Shown: positions 56,112-64,000 of the stretch, in pieces
Position numbering within the stretch: position 1 is the first letter of the stretch
Layout: each line of letters starts with the position of its first letter
From: Leifsonia aquatica H1aii
GTDB lineage: Bacteria > Actinomycetota > Actinomycetes > Actinomycetales > Microbacteriaceae
Length of the DNA stretch: 64,000 bases
Direction of reading: 5' to 3'
Assembly: GCF_000633535.1 (NCBI RefSeq)
Contig: NZ_AYMR01000009.1
Span: 434,001 to 498,000, forward strand
Program-made: the position numbers and the translations under genes
Notes under the pieces: model-generated
Told to the model about the DNA's origin: nothing
Seen by the model: the letters and a program-made list of their open reading frames with translations, nothing else
The model's database searches: none

Positions 56112-58368
56112 CGAGTCCGTCGTCCTCCCCGCCTCCCGCACGATCCGGCGTCGTGTCGGCTATTGGCGGCTCACCGGGGCCATGATCCTGCAGATGCTCG
56201 CGGTGTCGGTGGCGCTGGTGGGGCTCATCCAGGGCGTGGGCTGGTGGTTCGCGCTCATGCTGACCGCCGCCTTCCTGCTCGTCGCCGGAGCGGGTCTGCG
56301 CACGCTGGGCGTGCACCGGGGCCTGGTGCCCGTGCTGGAGATCGTGCTGGGCGGGTTCGTCATGACGGCGGTCTTCGGTGGCGGGACGGGTCTGCTGGCC
56401 GTCGTGCCGACGCCGGCGACGTTCGCGCACTGGTGGAGCCTGCTGCAGCAGGCGATGCTCTCGATCTACCAGCAGGGCACCCCGGCGGACAGCCTTCCCG
56501 AGTTCCTCTTCCTGGTGACCGGCGGGGCGTGCCTCATCGCCGTCATCCTCGACACGGTCGCCGTTGCGATCCGGGCGCCCGCCTTCACCGCGCTCGGGGT
56601 GGGGGCGGTGCTGGTGGTCCCCGGTGCGCTGCTCGGCGACGGCCTCGATCCGAGCGCCCTGGCGCTCTCCGCCATCGCCTACCTCTGGCTGCTGCGGGCG
56701 GATGTGCGCACGCGGCGCCCGGGTTCGCCCCGACCGGGCGCTGCGCTCGCGGTCGGGGCCTCCGCCACGGTGGTCGCCCTGCTCCTGGCGGCGACGGCCC
56801 CGGGATTCGACCGCGGCGGCGCGGCCTCCTTCACCGCGGGCGGCATCAACATCGGGGGCACCGTCACCCCGCTGATCGATCTCGGCAAGGACCTCCGACG
56901 CCCGACCGCGGTGCGGGCGCTGACCTACACGACGACCGCGCCCACCGGCCAGTACCTGAAGCTCGCGTCGCTCGACCAGTTCACCGGCTCGGTCTGGAAG
57001 CACCGCGAGCGCGACACGAAACGCCTGGCCGAGGGGATGCCGATCGGTCCGGTCGCGGGGCTGTCGGCCGCCGTGCCGACCACCAAGATCACGACGACGG
57101 TGTCGATCGACAACATGCAGAGCCGTTGGCTGCCCGTGCCCGCACCGGTGCAGTCGATCAAGGGTCTGACCGGGACGTGGTCGTGGGACCCGGACGATCT
57201 GACCATCGGCGGCATCAACACCACCACGTCGGATCAGAAGTACACGGCGACCAGCCTGCTGCTGCAGCCGACCGCCGAACAGCTCAAGGAGGCGGGCGGA
57301 GTCGTGCCGGAGGACGTGCAGCGCGACCTCTTCCTTCCGCCGAACATGCCGGCGATCATCCAGAGCACGGCGGTCGCCGCGACGGAGGGGGCGACGTCGG
57401 AGTACGAGCAGGCCGTCGCCCTGCAGGACTACTTCCGCGACAACGGGTTCGTGTACTCCACCCAGACGCCGCTCAAGCAGGGCTACGACGGCGACGGGGC
57501 CCGCGTGATCGCGGCGTTCCTGGAGGCGAAGAGCGGGTACTGCGTGCACTTCGCGTCGGCGATGGCACTGATGGCCCGTTCCCTCGGCATCCCGTCGCGT
57601 GTGGCGGAGGGATACCTCCCCGGTGCGACAGGCGGCGGCACCGCCAACAACCCGGGCGAGTACACCGTGACCAGCGACGATCTGCACGCGTGGCCGGAGC
57701 TGTACTTCGCCGGTGTCGGCTGGGTCCCGTTCGAGCCGACGGTGGGTCGGGGCACCATCCCGAGCTACACCCGGGCGGACACCGCGGCCGCCGCGCCGAC
57801 GTCGGCCCCGAACTCCGGGGCCACCTCGGCGCCGAAGCGGATCGTGCCGACCGATCCGGCCCAGTCCTCCGGTGCGGCCGCCGTCTCCACGCCTTCGCCT
57901 CTGCAGCCCGTGCTCTCGGGCGTGGGCATCGCCGTCCTGGTGATCGCCGTGCTGCTCATCCCCGCGATCGCTCGCCGGGTGCGCCGCCGGCATCGGTTGA
58001 GACGACTGTCCGAGGCGTCGGGCGGTGCCGCCGTCGTCTGGGCGGAGCTGCGCGACACCGCGCGCGATCTGGGCTGGAGTGCTCCGGAGACCGAGACGCC
58101 GCGCGCCTTCGCGGGCCGGCTGGCCGTGGCCGTCGATGGGTCGCCGGGGCAGGAGGCCGTGCTGCGTCTGCTCGCCGTGCGGGAACGCGACTCGTACGGG
58201 CCGCCTGTGCGCGGATCGACGGTCGGCCTGCGCGACGATCTCGAGCGCGTGCTCAGTGCACTGGAGGAACGTGCCGGGCCCGGCCGGCGGCTGCGTGCGG
58301 TGCTCCTGCCTGTGTCCTTGCTGCCAGCAGGCTGGCCGGTCCCTGCGAGCCCGGGAAGCGCCGCGTAG
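56104..58368 (+). CDS. transglutaminase-like membrane protein (DUF3488/DUF4129 type)
   Basis: A 754-residue protein. Five or more spans in the first 230 residues precede an extracellular domain. The transglutaminase triad is seen in KSGYCVHFASAMALMARSLGIPSRVAEGY (Cys; at about 478-507 in two pieces), DDLHAWPELYF (His) and the WVPFEPT (Asp position replaced by Glu). A further span (VLSGVGIAVLVIAVLLIPAIA) lies near 610, and the cytosolic tail resembles DUF4129. It likely cross-links or proteolyses envelope proteins under MoxR control. Confidence 0.88.
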   Translation: MASESVVLPASRTIRRRVGYWRLTGAMILQMLAVSVALVGLIQGVGWWFALMLTAAFLLVAGAGLRTLGVHRGLVPVLEIVLGGFVMTAVFGGGTGLLAVVPTPATFAHWWSLLQQAMLSIYQQGTPADSLPEFLFLVTGGACLIAVILDTVAVAIRAPAFTALGVGAVLVVPGALLGDGLDPSALALSAIAYLWLLRADVRTRRPGSPRPGAALAVGASATVVALLLAATAPGFDRGGAASFTAGGINIGGTVTPLIDLGKDLRRPTAVRALTYTTTAPTGQYLKLASLDQFTGSVWKHRERDTKRLAEGMPIGPVAGLSAAVPTTKITTTVSIDNMQSRWLPVPAPVQSIKGLTGTWSWDPDDLTIGGINTTTSDQKYTATSLLLQPTAEQLKEAGGVVPEDVQRDLFLPPNMPAIIQSTAVAATEGATSEYEQAVALQDYFRDNGFVYSTQTPLKQGYDGDGARVIAAFLEAKSGYCVHFASAMALMARSLGIPSRVAEGYLPGATGGGTANNPGEYTVTSDDLHAWPELYFAGVGWVPFEPTVGRGTIPSYTRADTAAAAPTSAPNSGATSAPKRIVPTDPAQSSGAAAVSTPSPLQPVLSGVGIAVLVIAVLLIPAIARRVRRRHRLRRLSEASGGAAVVWAELRDTARDLGWSAPETETPRAFAGRLAVAVDGSPGQEAVLRLLAVRERDSYGPPVRGSTVGLRDDLERVLSALEERAGPGRRLRAVLLPVSLLPAGWPVPASPGSAA

Positions 58369-58371
58369 ACT
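58366..58371 (+). promoter_or_regulatory. -10 box (TAGACT) for leaderless yceD
   Basis: TAGACT overlaps the upstream stop codon (TAG 58366-58368) and ends 8 nt before GTG 58380. An mRNA would begin almost on the start codon. No Shine-Dalgarno sequence is visible. Confidence 0.5.
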
Positions 58372-58379
58372 AGCGGACC

Positions 58380-58943
58380 GTGACCACGTTCAAGAAGACT
58401 CCGTACACGGTCAATGTGTACGACCTCGTGCACAAGCCGGGGGCCATGCGCGAGCAGGAGCTGGCCATCCCCGTGCGGGAGAAGCTCGGCGAAGGACTGC
58501 TCGCGGTGCCGGAAGGGGCGAACCTCGATCTCGACCTGCGACTGGAGTCCGTGCACGAGGGGATCCTCGTCACCGGCGAGGGCTCGACGACCGCCACGGG
58601 TGTGTGCGGACGCTGCCTGATCGACATCGAACGGCCTGTCCAAGTCGATTTCCAGGAACTTTTCGCGTATCCTTCTGGAGAAGCTTTCGATTATGAGGTT
58701 CACGACGACCACGTGGATCTTGAACCTCTGATCAGGGACACGGTAGTGCTGTCACTGCCGTTTCAGCCGGTGTGCCGGCCGGATTGCCCAGGTCTTGACC
58801 CCGAGACCGGCGAACGGCTGGCGGATGTACCGGACCGGGAGCCCACCCAGCCCATCGATCATCGTTGGTCTGCGCTCGCGGCTTTCCAGGCTTCCGACAC
58901 CGATGAATCCACCCCGTCCACCGGGAACACAGAAGAGAGATAG
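58380..58943 (+). CDS. yceD: YceD family protein (DUF177)
   Basis: A 187-residue DUF177 protein. The conserved Cys motif VCGRCLIDIERP and a second Cys pair VCRPDCPGLDPETGE form the likely metal site. Its gene lies directly before rpmF, the universal arrangement. In plants and bacteria DUF177 proteins are linked to 23S rRNA accumulation. GTG start is leaderless. Confidence 0.92.
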   Translation: MTTFKKTPYTVNVYDLVHKPGAMREQELAIPVREKLGEGLLAVPEGANLDLDLRLESVHEGILVTGEGSTTATGVCGRCLIDIERPVQVDFQELFAYPSGEAFDYEVHDDHVDLEPLIRDTVVLSLPFQPVCRPDCPGLDPETGERLADVPDREPTQPIDHRWSALAAFQASDTDESTPSTGNTEER

Positions 58944-58945
58944 TC

Positions 58946-59149
58946 ATGGCCGTTCCGAAGCGGAAGCAGTCTCGCGCCAACACCCGCGCCCGTCGTTCGC
59001 AGTGGAAGGCCGAGGTCCCCACGCTCGTCAAGACGGTCGAGGGTGGCAAGGTCACCTACAGCCTCCCGCACCGTGCGAAGGTCGTCGAGGACTCGGCGGG
59101 CACCGCCCTCTTCCTCGAGTACAAGGGCCGCAAGGTCGCTGACGTCTGA
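58946..59149 (+). CDS. rpmF: 50S ribosomal protein L32 (Cys-free form)
   Basis: A 67-residue L32 starting AVPKRKQSRANTRARRSQWK. The zinc-ribbon Cys pairs present in most L32 proteins are missing altogether; the protein contains no Cys. That is the C-minus paralogue type, which functions without zinc. It lies 2 nt after yceD. GAGAGATAGTC precedes ATG 58946. Confidence 0.97.
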   Translation: MAVPKRKQSRANTRARRSQWKAEVPTLVKTVEGGKVTYSLPHRAKVVEDSAGTALFLEYKGRKVADV

Positions 59150-59162
59150 TCGTCCCTCAGCA

Positions 59163-59891
59163 ATGAGAGGGCACAGCGTCGTCGGGGAGAACTCCGACCG
59201 CACTGCACTCATCGAGAAGCTCGGAGTCGACATCGACCCCGAGCTTCTCGGGCTTGCGCTGACCCATCGCTCCTACGCGTACGAGCACGGCGGCATCCCG
59301 AACAACGAGCGCCTCGAGTTCCTCGGCGACTCGATCCTCGGCCAGGCCGTCACGGTCAAGCTGTTCCGCGAGAATCCCGACCTCGATGAGGGGGAGCTCG
59401 CCAAGCGGCGGGCCAGCCTGGTCAGCTCGGTCGCGCTGGCGGAGGTCGCCCGTGGCATCGGCTTGGGGGAGTACCTCCTGCTGGGCCGAGGCGAGAACCA
59501 GAGCGGAGGCCGCGAGAAGGCCTCCATCCTGGCCGACACGGTCGAGGCGATCATCGGCGCGGCCTACCTCGATGCCGGCGGCACCGAGGCGACGGCACTC
59601 GTGCTGCGCCTGGTCGAGCCGCTGCTGGGCGACCCGGCCCGCTTCGGTGCGGCGATGGACCCGAAGACGAGCCTGCAGGAGGCGGCCGCGCACCGCGGAG
59701 CCGGCCTTCCCGTCTACACGGTGACCAGCACCGGGCCGGACCACTCCAAGCTCTTCCACGCCTCCGTGGCGGTCGGCGAGCTCGTCACCGCCGAGGGCGA
59801 GGGGACCAGCAAGAAGCAGGCCGAGATGGCCGCCGCCCTCAACGCCTGGACCGAGCTGACGAGACGTCGTGCCCGAGCTTCCCGAGGTTGA
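59163..59891 (+). CDS. rnc: ribonuclease III
   Basis: A 242-residue RNase III. The signature ERLEFLGDSILG and the second acidic site DTVEAIIGAAYLD form the catalytic centre. The C-terminal dsRNA-binding domain runs from TSLQEAAAHRGAGLPVYTV to KKQAEMAAALNAW. It processes rRNA and mRNAs. It overlaps mutM by 23 nt. Confidence 0.96.
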   Translation: MRGHSVVGENSDRTALIEKLGVDIDPELLGLALTHRSYAYEHGGIPNNERLEFLGDSILGQAVTVKLFRENPDLDEGELAKRRASLVSSVALAEVARGIGLGEYLLLGRGENQSGGREKASILADTVEAIIGAAYLDAGGTEATALVLRLVEPLLGDPARFGAAMDPKTSLQEAAAHRGAGLPVYTVTSTGPDHSKLFHASVAVGELVTAEGEGTSKKQAEMAAALNAWTELTRRRARASRG

Positions 59892-60780
59892 GGTCGTCCG
59901 TGCCGGGCTCGCTCCCGCGGTCTCCGGTGCGACCGTCCTCGGCGTCGAGGTGCTCGAACCACGCTCGCTGAAGAGGCACGACCCGGTGGCGGGAGAGTTC
60001 GAGGCGCTGCTCACCGGCCGCGTGATGCGCACGCCTGCCCGTCGCGGCAAGTTCCTCTGGATCCCGTTGGACGGCGAACCCCGTCAGGCGATCGTCGCCC
60101 ACCTCGGCATGAGCGGGCAGATCCTGCTGCGCGACCCGGGTGCGGTGGAGTCCGGCCTGCTGCGCATCCGGCTGCACCTCGAGACGGCTCCCGCACCCGA
60201 CGGATCCCGTCGCGAGCTGTGGGTCCACTTCGTCGACCAGCGGATCTTCGGCTCGATGGCCGTGGACGCGCTCGTCCCCACCGCGGACGGCGCCCCGGCC
60301 GGTCTCGGCACCGACGAGCCCCTGGTGCCGACGCAGGTCGCCCACATCGCGCGCGACCCGCTGGACCCGGCGTTCGACGACCGTGCCTTCGCCGCTGCGC
60401 TGTCCCGCAAGAAGACCGGCATCAAGCGCGCCCTGCTCGACCAGACGCTGGTCAGCGGCATCGGGAACATCTACGCCGACGAGGCGCTCTGGGCGGCGCG
60501 CATCCACTACGCGCAGGAGGCGTCGACGCTGAGCCCGGCGAAGGTCCGCACCCTGCTCGCCGAGGTGCGGCACGTGCTCGAGAAGGCGCTGGCCGAGGGG
60601 GGCACCAGCTTCGACGCCCAGTACGTCAACGTCAACGGCAACTCCGGCTACTTCGCCCACAGCCTGAACGCCTACGGACAGCAGGGCAAGCCGTGCCCTC
60701 GCTGCGGGACGCCGATCGTGCGCGAGAACTTCATGAACCGCGGGAGCCACTTCTGCCCGCGCTGCCAGCGGGTGCGGTGA
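59869..60780 (+). CDS. mutM: formamidopyrimidine-DNA glycosylase
   Basis: A 303-residue Fpg/MutM. The catalytic Pro2-Glu3 start is PELPEVEVVR. The H2TH region appears in GIGNIYADEALWAARIHY, and the zinc finger CPRCG...CPRCQ closes the protein. It removes 8-oxoguanine. GTG start overlaps rnc. Together with rnc it forms the usual operon leading toward smc, which does not follow here. Confidence 0.96.
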   Translation: MPELPEVEVVRAGLAPAVSGATVLGVEVLEPRSLKRHDPVAGEFEALLTGRVMRTPARRGKFLWIPLDGEPRQAIVAHLGMSGQILLRDPGAVESGLLRIRLHLETAPAPDGSRRELWVHFVDQRIFGSMAVDALVPTADGAPAGLGTDEPLVPTQVAHIARDPLDPAFDDRAFAAALSRKKTGIKRALLDQTLVSGIGNIYADEALWAARIHYAQEASTLSPAKVRTLLAEVRHVLEKALAEGGTSFDAQYVNVNGNSGYFAHSLNAYGQQGKPCPRCGTPIVRENFMNRGSHFCPRCQRVR

Positions 60781-61553
60781 GCGACGTCGTCATGGCCAGA
60801 AGCCTGCTCCTCCCGCCGGATCTCACCCCGTCGGCGCGTCGGGTCCGCGACGCCGCGACGCGGCGCGGCCTGCTGGTCCGGCAGCCGGCACGGACGGACG
60901 ACATGGGGCCGGCCGCCCACCACGTGCACGCCGGCCCCACCTTCGCCGACGCCGTCGCGCCACGGCACGGCATCGCGCTGCTCGAGCCGCCGATGACGTG
61001 GCTGGCCGAGCTCCCGCACGCGATGCTGGGGCGCGAGATCGCGGCCATGCCGATCGCGGAGGCCTGGCGACTGCGGTACCCGGCGTTCATCAAGTCGCCG
61101 AACGACAAGTCGCTGCGCGCGATGGTCTATACGGACGGCACGCGCCTCCCGGGGGCGGACGCCGTCGACCCGGCGACGATCGTGCTGGTCAGCGGAGTGG
61201 TCGCCTTCACGGCCGAGTACCGCTTCCACCTCCTGGACGGAGGGGTGCACGCGTCGAGTCAGTACAGCGCCGACGGCGGGCAGATGCTCGGGCCGGTTCC
61301 CGAGAGCATCGCCGGGCCCGCGGCCGCGCTGCTCGCCGAGGTCGCCGCGACGCTTCCCTCGGGAATCGTCGTCGACCTGGGAGTGCTGGACGGCCGGCTC
61401 GTGGTGATCGAGGCCAACGCCGCCTGGGCCAGTGGCATCTACGCCGCCGATCCCGAGAAGGCTCTCGACGTCATCCTGCGCGCGTCCTGCCCCGCCGACG
61501 AGGTGGCCGCGCGGGACCGGCGGTTCCTCCGGCCGGCCGCCGGTCCCAGCTGA
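60777..61553 (+). CDS. ATP-grasp (DUF4343-like) protein
   Basis: A 258-residue protein that resembles the ATP-grasp DUF4343 group. Relevant segments are FIKSPNDKSLRAMVYTDG (ATP-binding Lys), VLVSGVVAFTAEYRFHLLDG and the metal site VVDLGVLDGRLVVIEANAAWASGIY. The GTG start overlaps the mutM stop; ATG 60792 is an alternative. It may ligate a small peptide or modify a protein. It sits where smc is found in many relatives. Confidence 0.75.
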   Translation: MSDVVMARSLLLPPDLTPSARRVRDAATRRGLLVRQPARTDDMGPAAHHVHAGPTFADAVAPRHGIALLEPPMTWLAELPHAMLGREIAAMPIAEAWRLRYPAFIKSPNDKSLRAMVYTDGTRLPGADAVDPATIVLVSGVVAFTAEYRFHLLDGGVHASSQYSADGGQMLGPVPESIAGPAAALLAEVAATLPSGIVVDLGVLDGRLVVIEANAAWASGIYAADPEKALDVILRASCPADEVAARDRRFLRPAAGPS

Positions 61554-61678
61554 CCGGTTGGCGCAGATGCGTGCGATACGGCATCGGCACTCGTCTCGTC
61601 TTCTCCATCGCCCGTGCCGACGGTGTCGACGTGATCCGGATCCTGCACCAGCGGATGGATCCGACGTTCCACGTGTGA
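61554..61678 (+). pseudogene. ParE/RelE-type toxin remnant (C-terminal fragment)
   Basis: The frame ending at 61678 reads GWRRCVRYGIGTRLVFSI and then VDVIRILHQRMDP near its end. This matches the last 40 residues of ParE-type toxins (an I-RILHQRMD motif is conserved at their C-terminus). No start codon or N-terminal half is present, and no antitoxin precedes it. It lies between the ATP-grasp gene and the GNAT gene and looks like the leftover of a lost toxin-antitoxin pair. Confidence 0.6.
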
Positions 61679-61700
61679 GCGGGTCCTTCGCTCGTCCGCC

Positions 61701-62771
61701 TCAGCCCAGCCGTTTCTGCCACGTCCCGGTCAGAGCGTGCGGGCGGAAGCCGAAGGCACGGTTGATCGCGATCATCGGCGCGTTCTCGTCGGCATTCCAG
61801 GTGAGCAGGCGTGTGATGTGCGGAGCGCGGTGCCCGAGCTCGTGGATGTTGTGGAGCTTGACGAGCGTGCCGAGCCGGTGGCCGCGATGGTCGGCCGCCA
61901 CCAGGGTGTCGTACTGCTCGGCCTTCACCCCGTCCGACGGCACCGCGATCTCGGTGTACGCGGCGAGGTCGCCGCTCGCCTCGCACTGCGCGACCGTCAC
62001 GAGCAGCGGCTCGCCGCGGGCGGCCAGCTCACGTTCCTGGGCGCGTACCCGGTCGCCGGTCCAGGCCTCGCGGTCGATGGCGATCCCGCTCTGCGGGACG
62101 TCCACCGCCATGCGCTCCTTGAGCGCGGCGAACCCGTCCAGCAGTTCGTCGGGCGCCGAGCCGAACCAGGAGACCACGCGGTAGCCGTCGGCCGTGGCGG
62201 CGGTGCTGGCGAGGGCGACCTCGCGCACAGCCGCCAACGGGAGCTCGAGCTGGCTGGAGCGCTCGATCTGGCCGAGCCGATAGCCGTGGCGCAGGGCGAA
62301 GCGCACGCCGGGGTCTTCGGCGGGCAGGCCGGCGGTGCCGACCGGCGCGTGCACCCAGGCGCCCTCCTCGGGCAGCGAGCGCACGGGGTGCTCGGTGTAG
62401 GTGCTCACGATCGTGCGGCCGCCGTCGGCCGCGAGCTCCTCGCCGGCCGCGAGCAGCGCCGACCCGATGCCGCGGCTGCGCAGGGCCGGGACCACGTCCA
62501 CGAGCAGGGACACGGTCTCGGCGTCCTCGTCGAGGGGGAAGTCGGCCTCCACCCGCCCGACGATGGCGCCCTCGTCCATCGCGACGAGGATGATCTTCTC
62601 GTGGTAGTCCTGCTCGCGGAGGGCGGCGAGCGCCTCCTCGGCCGTCTCGACGAAGTCGTCGTCGCCCCAGAGCCGGTAGACGATGCCGTTCAGGACGCCC
62701 ACGAGTTCTTCGAACGCGGCGGACTCGGGCGTTCCGAGCCGTTCGGGAGGCGGCAGCCGTCGGATCTCCAG
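61701..62771 (-). CDS. double GNAT-domain acetyltransferase, possible CTG start
   Basis: A 356-residue protein with two GNAT domains. The first has SRGIGSALLAAGEELAADGG; the second has DHRGHRLGTLVKLHNI and ITRLLTWNADENAPMIAINRAFGF. A conventional GTG at 62702 would cut off 23 residues (LEIRRLPPPERLGTPESAA...) that look like the usual family N-terminus. They begin at CTG 62771, which is placed 9 nt after GGAGG (62781-62785), ideal spacing. The frame is closed by TGA directly upstream. The substrate is unknown. Confidence 0.85.
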   Translation of the reverse strand: MEIRRLPPPERLGTPESAAFEELVGVLNGIVYRLWGDDDFVETAEEALAALREQDYHEKIILVAMDEGAIVGRVEADFPLDEDAETVSLLVDVVPALRSRGIGSALLAAGEELAADGGRTIVSTYTEHPVRSLPEEGAWVHAPVGTAGLPAEDPGVRFALRHGYRLGQIERSSQLELPLAAVREVALASTAATADGYRVVSWFGSAPDELLDGFAALKERMAVDVPQSGIAIDREAWTGDRVRAQERELAARGEPLLVTVAQCEASGDLAAYTEIAVPSDGVKAEQYDTLVAADHRGHRLGTLVKLHNIHELGHRAPHITRLLTWNADENAPMIAINRAFGFRPHALTGTWQKRLG

Positions 62772-62910
62772 CGCGCATCACCTCCGCCTCACGGGTCGTC
62801 GGGCAGCAGCGCCCGGCACCGGAACCACCCACCCTAATCCGCTCCAGGCCGCGTGTGAAGACGGGGGACGCGTTTGATTTCGATCGTGTAAATCCCGCCC
62901 GACGACCCGG

Positions 62911-62938
62911 TTGCAAAAGCTTGCATTGCATGTAGTCT
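62911..62938 (+). promoter_or_regulatory. promoter of the branched-chain amino acid receptor gene
   Basis: TTGCAA (62911-62916) and TAGTCT (62933-62938) are 16 bp apart. Transcription would start near 62945, giving a 67-nt leader before ATG 63012. The rest of 62786-63011 shows no gene. Confidence 0.5.
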
Positions 62939-63011
62939 CAGCACACATATTCGTGGTGCGACGTGGCAACTACGCCACGTTCGTGACGCATTTCACGTCG
63001 AGAGGCAGAAG

Positions 63012-64000
63012 ATGTTACGAAACAGAGTCACCATCGGTGCGGCCGTTGCAGCGTCGGTCGCACTGCTCCTCGCAGGGTGTGCCAATCAGCCGTCCAGCGG
63101 GGGATCGACCGATTCGAACTCGAAGGTCGACATTCCGGCGATCACCTCGATCGACACCCCGAAGGACGCGGTCCTCCCGGCCGGCGACGGCAAGGCGACC
63201 TGTCCCGCGGGCCTGACGATCGGCTACGTCGGGGCGGAGACGGGTCCGAACGCCCAGCTCGGCATCAACATCTACAACGGCATCCAACTCGCCATCAATC
63301 AGCACAACGAGGCGAACAAGGACTGCCAGGTCGGCTTCAAGAAGTTCGACACCGAGGGCGACCCGAACAAGGCGACTGGCCCGGTGACCCAGGCGGTCAA
63401 CGAGGCCGACATCGTCGGGGTCGTCGGCCTGCCGTTCTCGGGCGAGTCCAAGGCCACGGGCAACATCTTCGAGCAGCAGGGCCTGGTCCACATCACGCCG
63501 TCGGCCACCAACCCCGGCCTGACGCAGAACGGATGGAAGACCTTCTTCCGCGGCCTCGGCAATGACGCCGTGCAGGGCCCGGCGGCGGCGAAGTTCCTCA
63601 CCGGCCAGCTCAAGGCCAAGAAGGTCTACCTGGTCCAGGACGACTCCGACTACGGCATCGGCCTCGGGACCCAGACCTCGCAGGCCCTGGGCGACGCTCT
63701 GGTGGGCACCGACAAGGTGACCACGGGTCAGAAGGACTTCTCGGCCGTGGTGTCGAAGATCCTCAACGCCAAGCCGGACGCGGTCTACTACGCCGGCTAC
63801 TACGCCGAGGGCGCCCCGTTCGACCAGCAGCTGGTCAACAAGGGCTTCACCGGCACGTTCGTCGGCCCGGACGGTGTGAAGGACGACCAGTTCATCAAGC
63901 TGGCCGGCGACGCGTCGAGCAATGCCTACTTCACCTGCCCGTGCATCCCGGGTGAGCTGATCCCCGACTTCGAGTCCGCGTACAAGAAGCTCGCCAACGC
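63012..64000 (+). CDS. branched-chain amino acid ABC transporter substrate-binding lipoprotein, 3' partial
   Basis: The frame is open to the window end (329 codons). The signal peptide ends in the lipobox LLLAGC with Cys 23. The mature part matches LivJ-type receptors: LTIGYVGAETGPNAQLGINIYNGIQLAINQ, IVGVVGLPFSGESKAT, ITPSATNPGLT, VYLVQDDSDYGIGLG and DAVYYAGYYAEGAPFDQQL. It binds leucine, isoleucine, valine or relatives. Membrane and ATPase genes would be expected beyond the edge. GAGGCAGAAG precedes ATG 63012. Confidence 0.95.
   Translation, partial: MLRNRVTIGAAVAASVALLLAGCANQPSSGGSTDSNSKVDIPAITSIDTPKDAVLPAGDGKATCPAGLTIGYVGAETGPNAQLGINIYNGIQLAINQHNEANKDCQVGFKKFDTEGDPNKATGPVTQAVNEADIVGVVGLPFSGESKATGNIFEQQGLVHITPSATNPGLTQNGWKTFFRGLGNDAVQGPAAAKFLTGQLKAKKVYLVQDDSDYGIGLGTQTSQALGDALVGTDKVTTGQKDFSAVVSKILNAKPDAVYYAGYYAEGAPFDQQLVNKGFTGTFVGPDGVKDDQFIKLAGDASSNAYFTCPCIPGELIPDFESAYKKLAN

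Overview
The window is about 64 kb of very GC-rich, gene-dense DNA. It looks like chromosome from an actinomycete, most probably a member of the Microbacteriaceae (Leifsonia/Microbacterium-like). Supports for this are heavy use of GTG and TTG starts, many 4-nt ATGA/GTGA stop-start overlaps, several apparently leaderless promoters, an LAxTG-type cell-wall sorting signal, a SufS-SufU pair, and the gene orders leuC-leuD-murA-(vapBC)-plsC-gpsA-ddl-DUF3515-thiL-rsmD-recG-coaD and yceD-rpmF-rnc-mutM. The family and genus are inference. No rRNA, prophage, IS element or CRISPR array is visible.

Layout. 1-8400: sugar-acid catabolism (beta-helix protein, three short-chain dehydrogenases, enolase-superfamily dehydratase, 2-hydroxyacid dehydrogenase, fumarylacetoacetate-hydrolase-family enzyme, SMP-30 lactonase), with a palindromic operator pair in the divergent promoter at 4744-4813. 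8401-11480: a conserved hypothetical gene, a large LAxTG-anchored repeat protein and a small membrane protein. 11519-22712: a probable organosulfur-scavenging locus (two flavin monooxygenases, DUF1684, SufS/SufU, a polar amino-acid ABC transporter, an acetyltransferase, a FAD/NAD(P) protein). Its two divergent promoters share the palindrome CCGTCANRCGG. 22706-23252: a striking array of seven tandem, about 82-bp units, each with a long hairpin. 23303-34622: MarR/EamA pair, DyP peroxidase, glycine-betaine-type ABC transporter with a permease-receptor fusion and a long leader, lipase, AlaX-like editing enzyme, NERD protein, photolyase, metallo-beta-lactamase-fold protein. 34705-37927: CPH-type copper ATPase behind a CsoR-like operator, then a diacylglycerol/lipid kinase.

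38008-40459: tRNA-Glu(CTC), a KTSC-domain protein, and terC behind a probable Mn2+ (yybP-ykoY) riboswitch, followed by a PP2C phosphatase. 40465-49485: leuCD behind a candidate leucine leader peptide, then murA, a vapBC toxin-antitoxin pair wedged before plsC, gpsA, ddl, DUF3515 and thiL. 49582-62771: housekeeping functions (rsmD, TPR protein, recG, coaD, moxR-DUF58-transglutaminase, yceD-rpmF-rnc-mutM), an ATP-grasp protein, a ParE-like toxin remnant and a double-GNAT protein that may start at CTG. 63012 to the end: a branched-chain amino-acid receptor lipoprotein cut by the window edge.

Three themes recur. Every convergent gene junction wider than about 90 bp carries small tandem or inverted repeats. 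Small palindromic operators mark the accessory operons. Several genes seem to be transcribed from a -10 box placed 6-8 nt upstream of the start codon.
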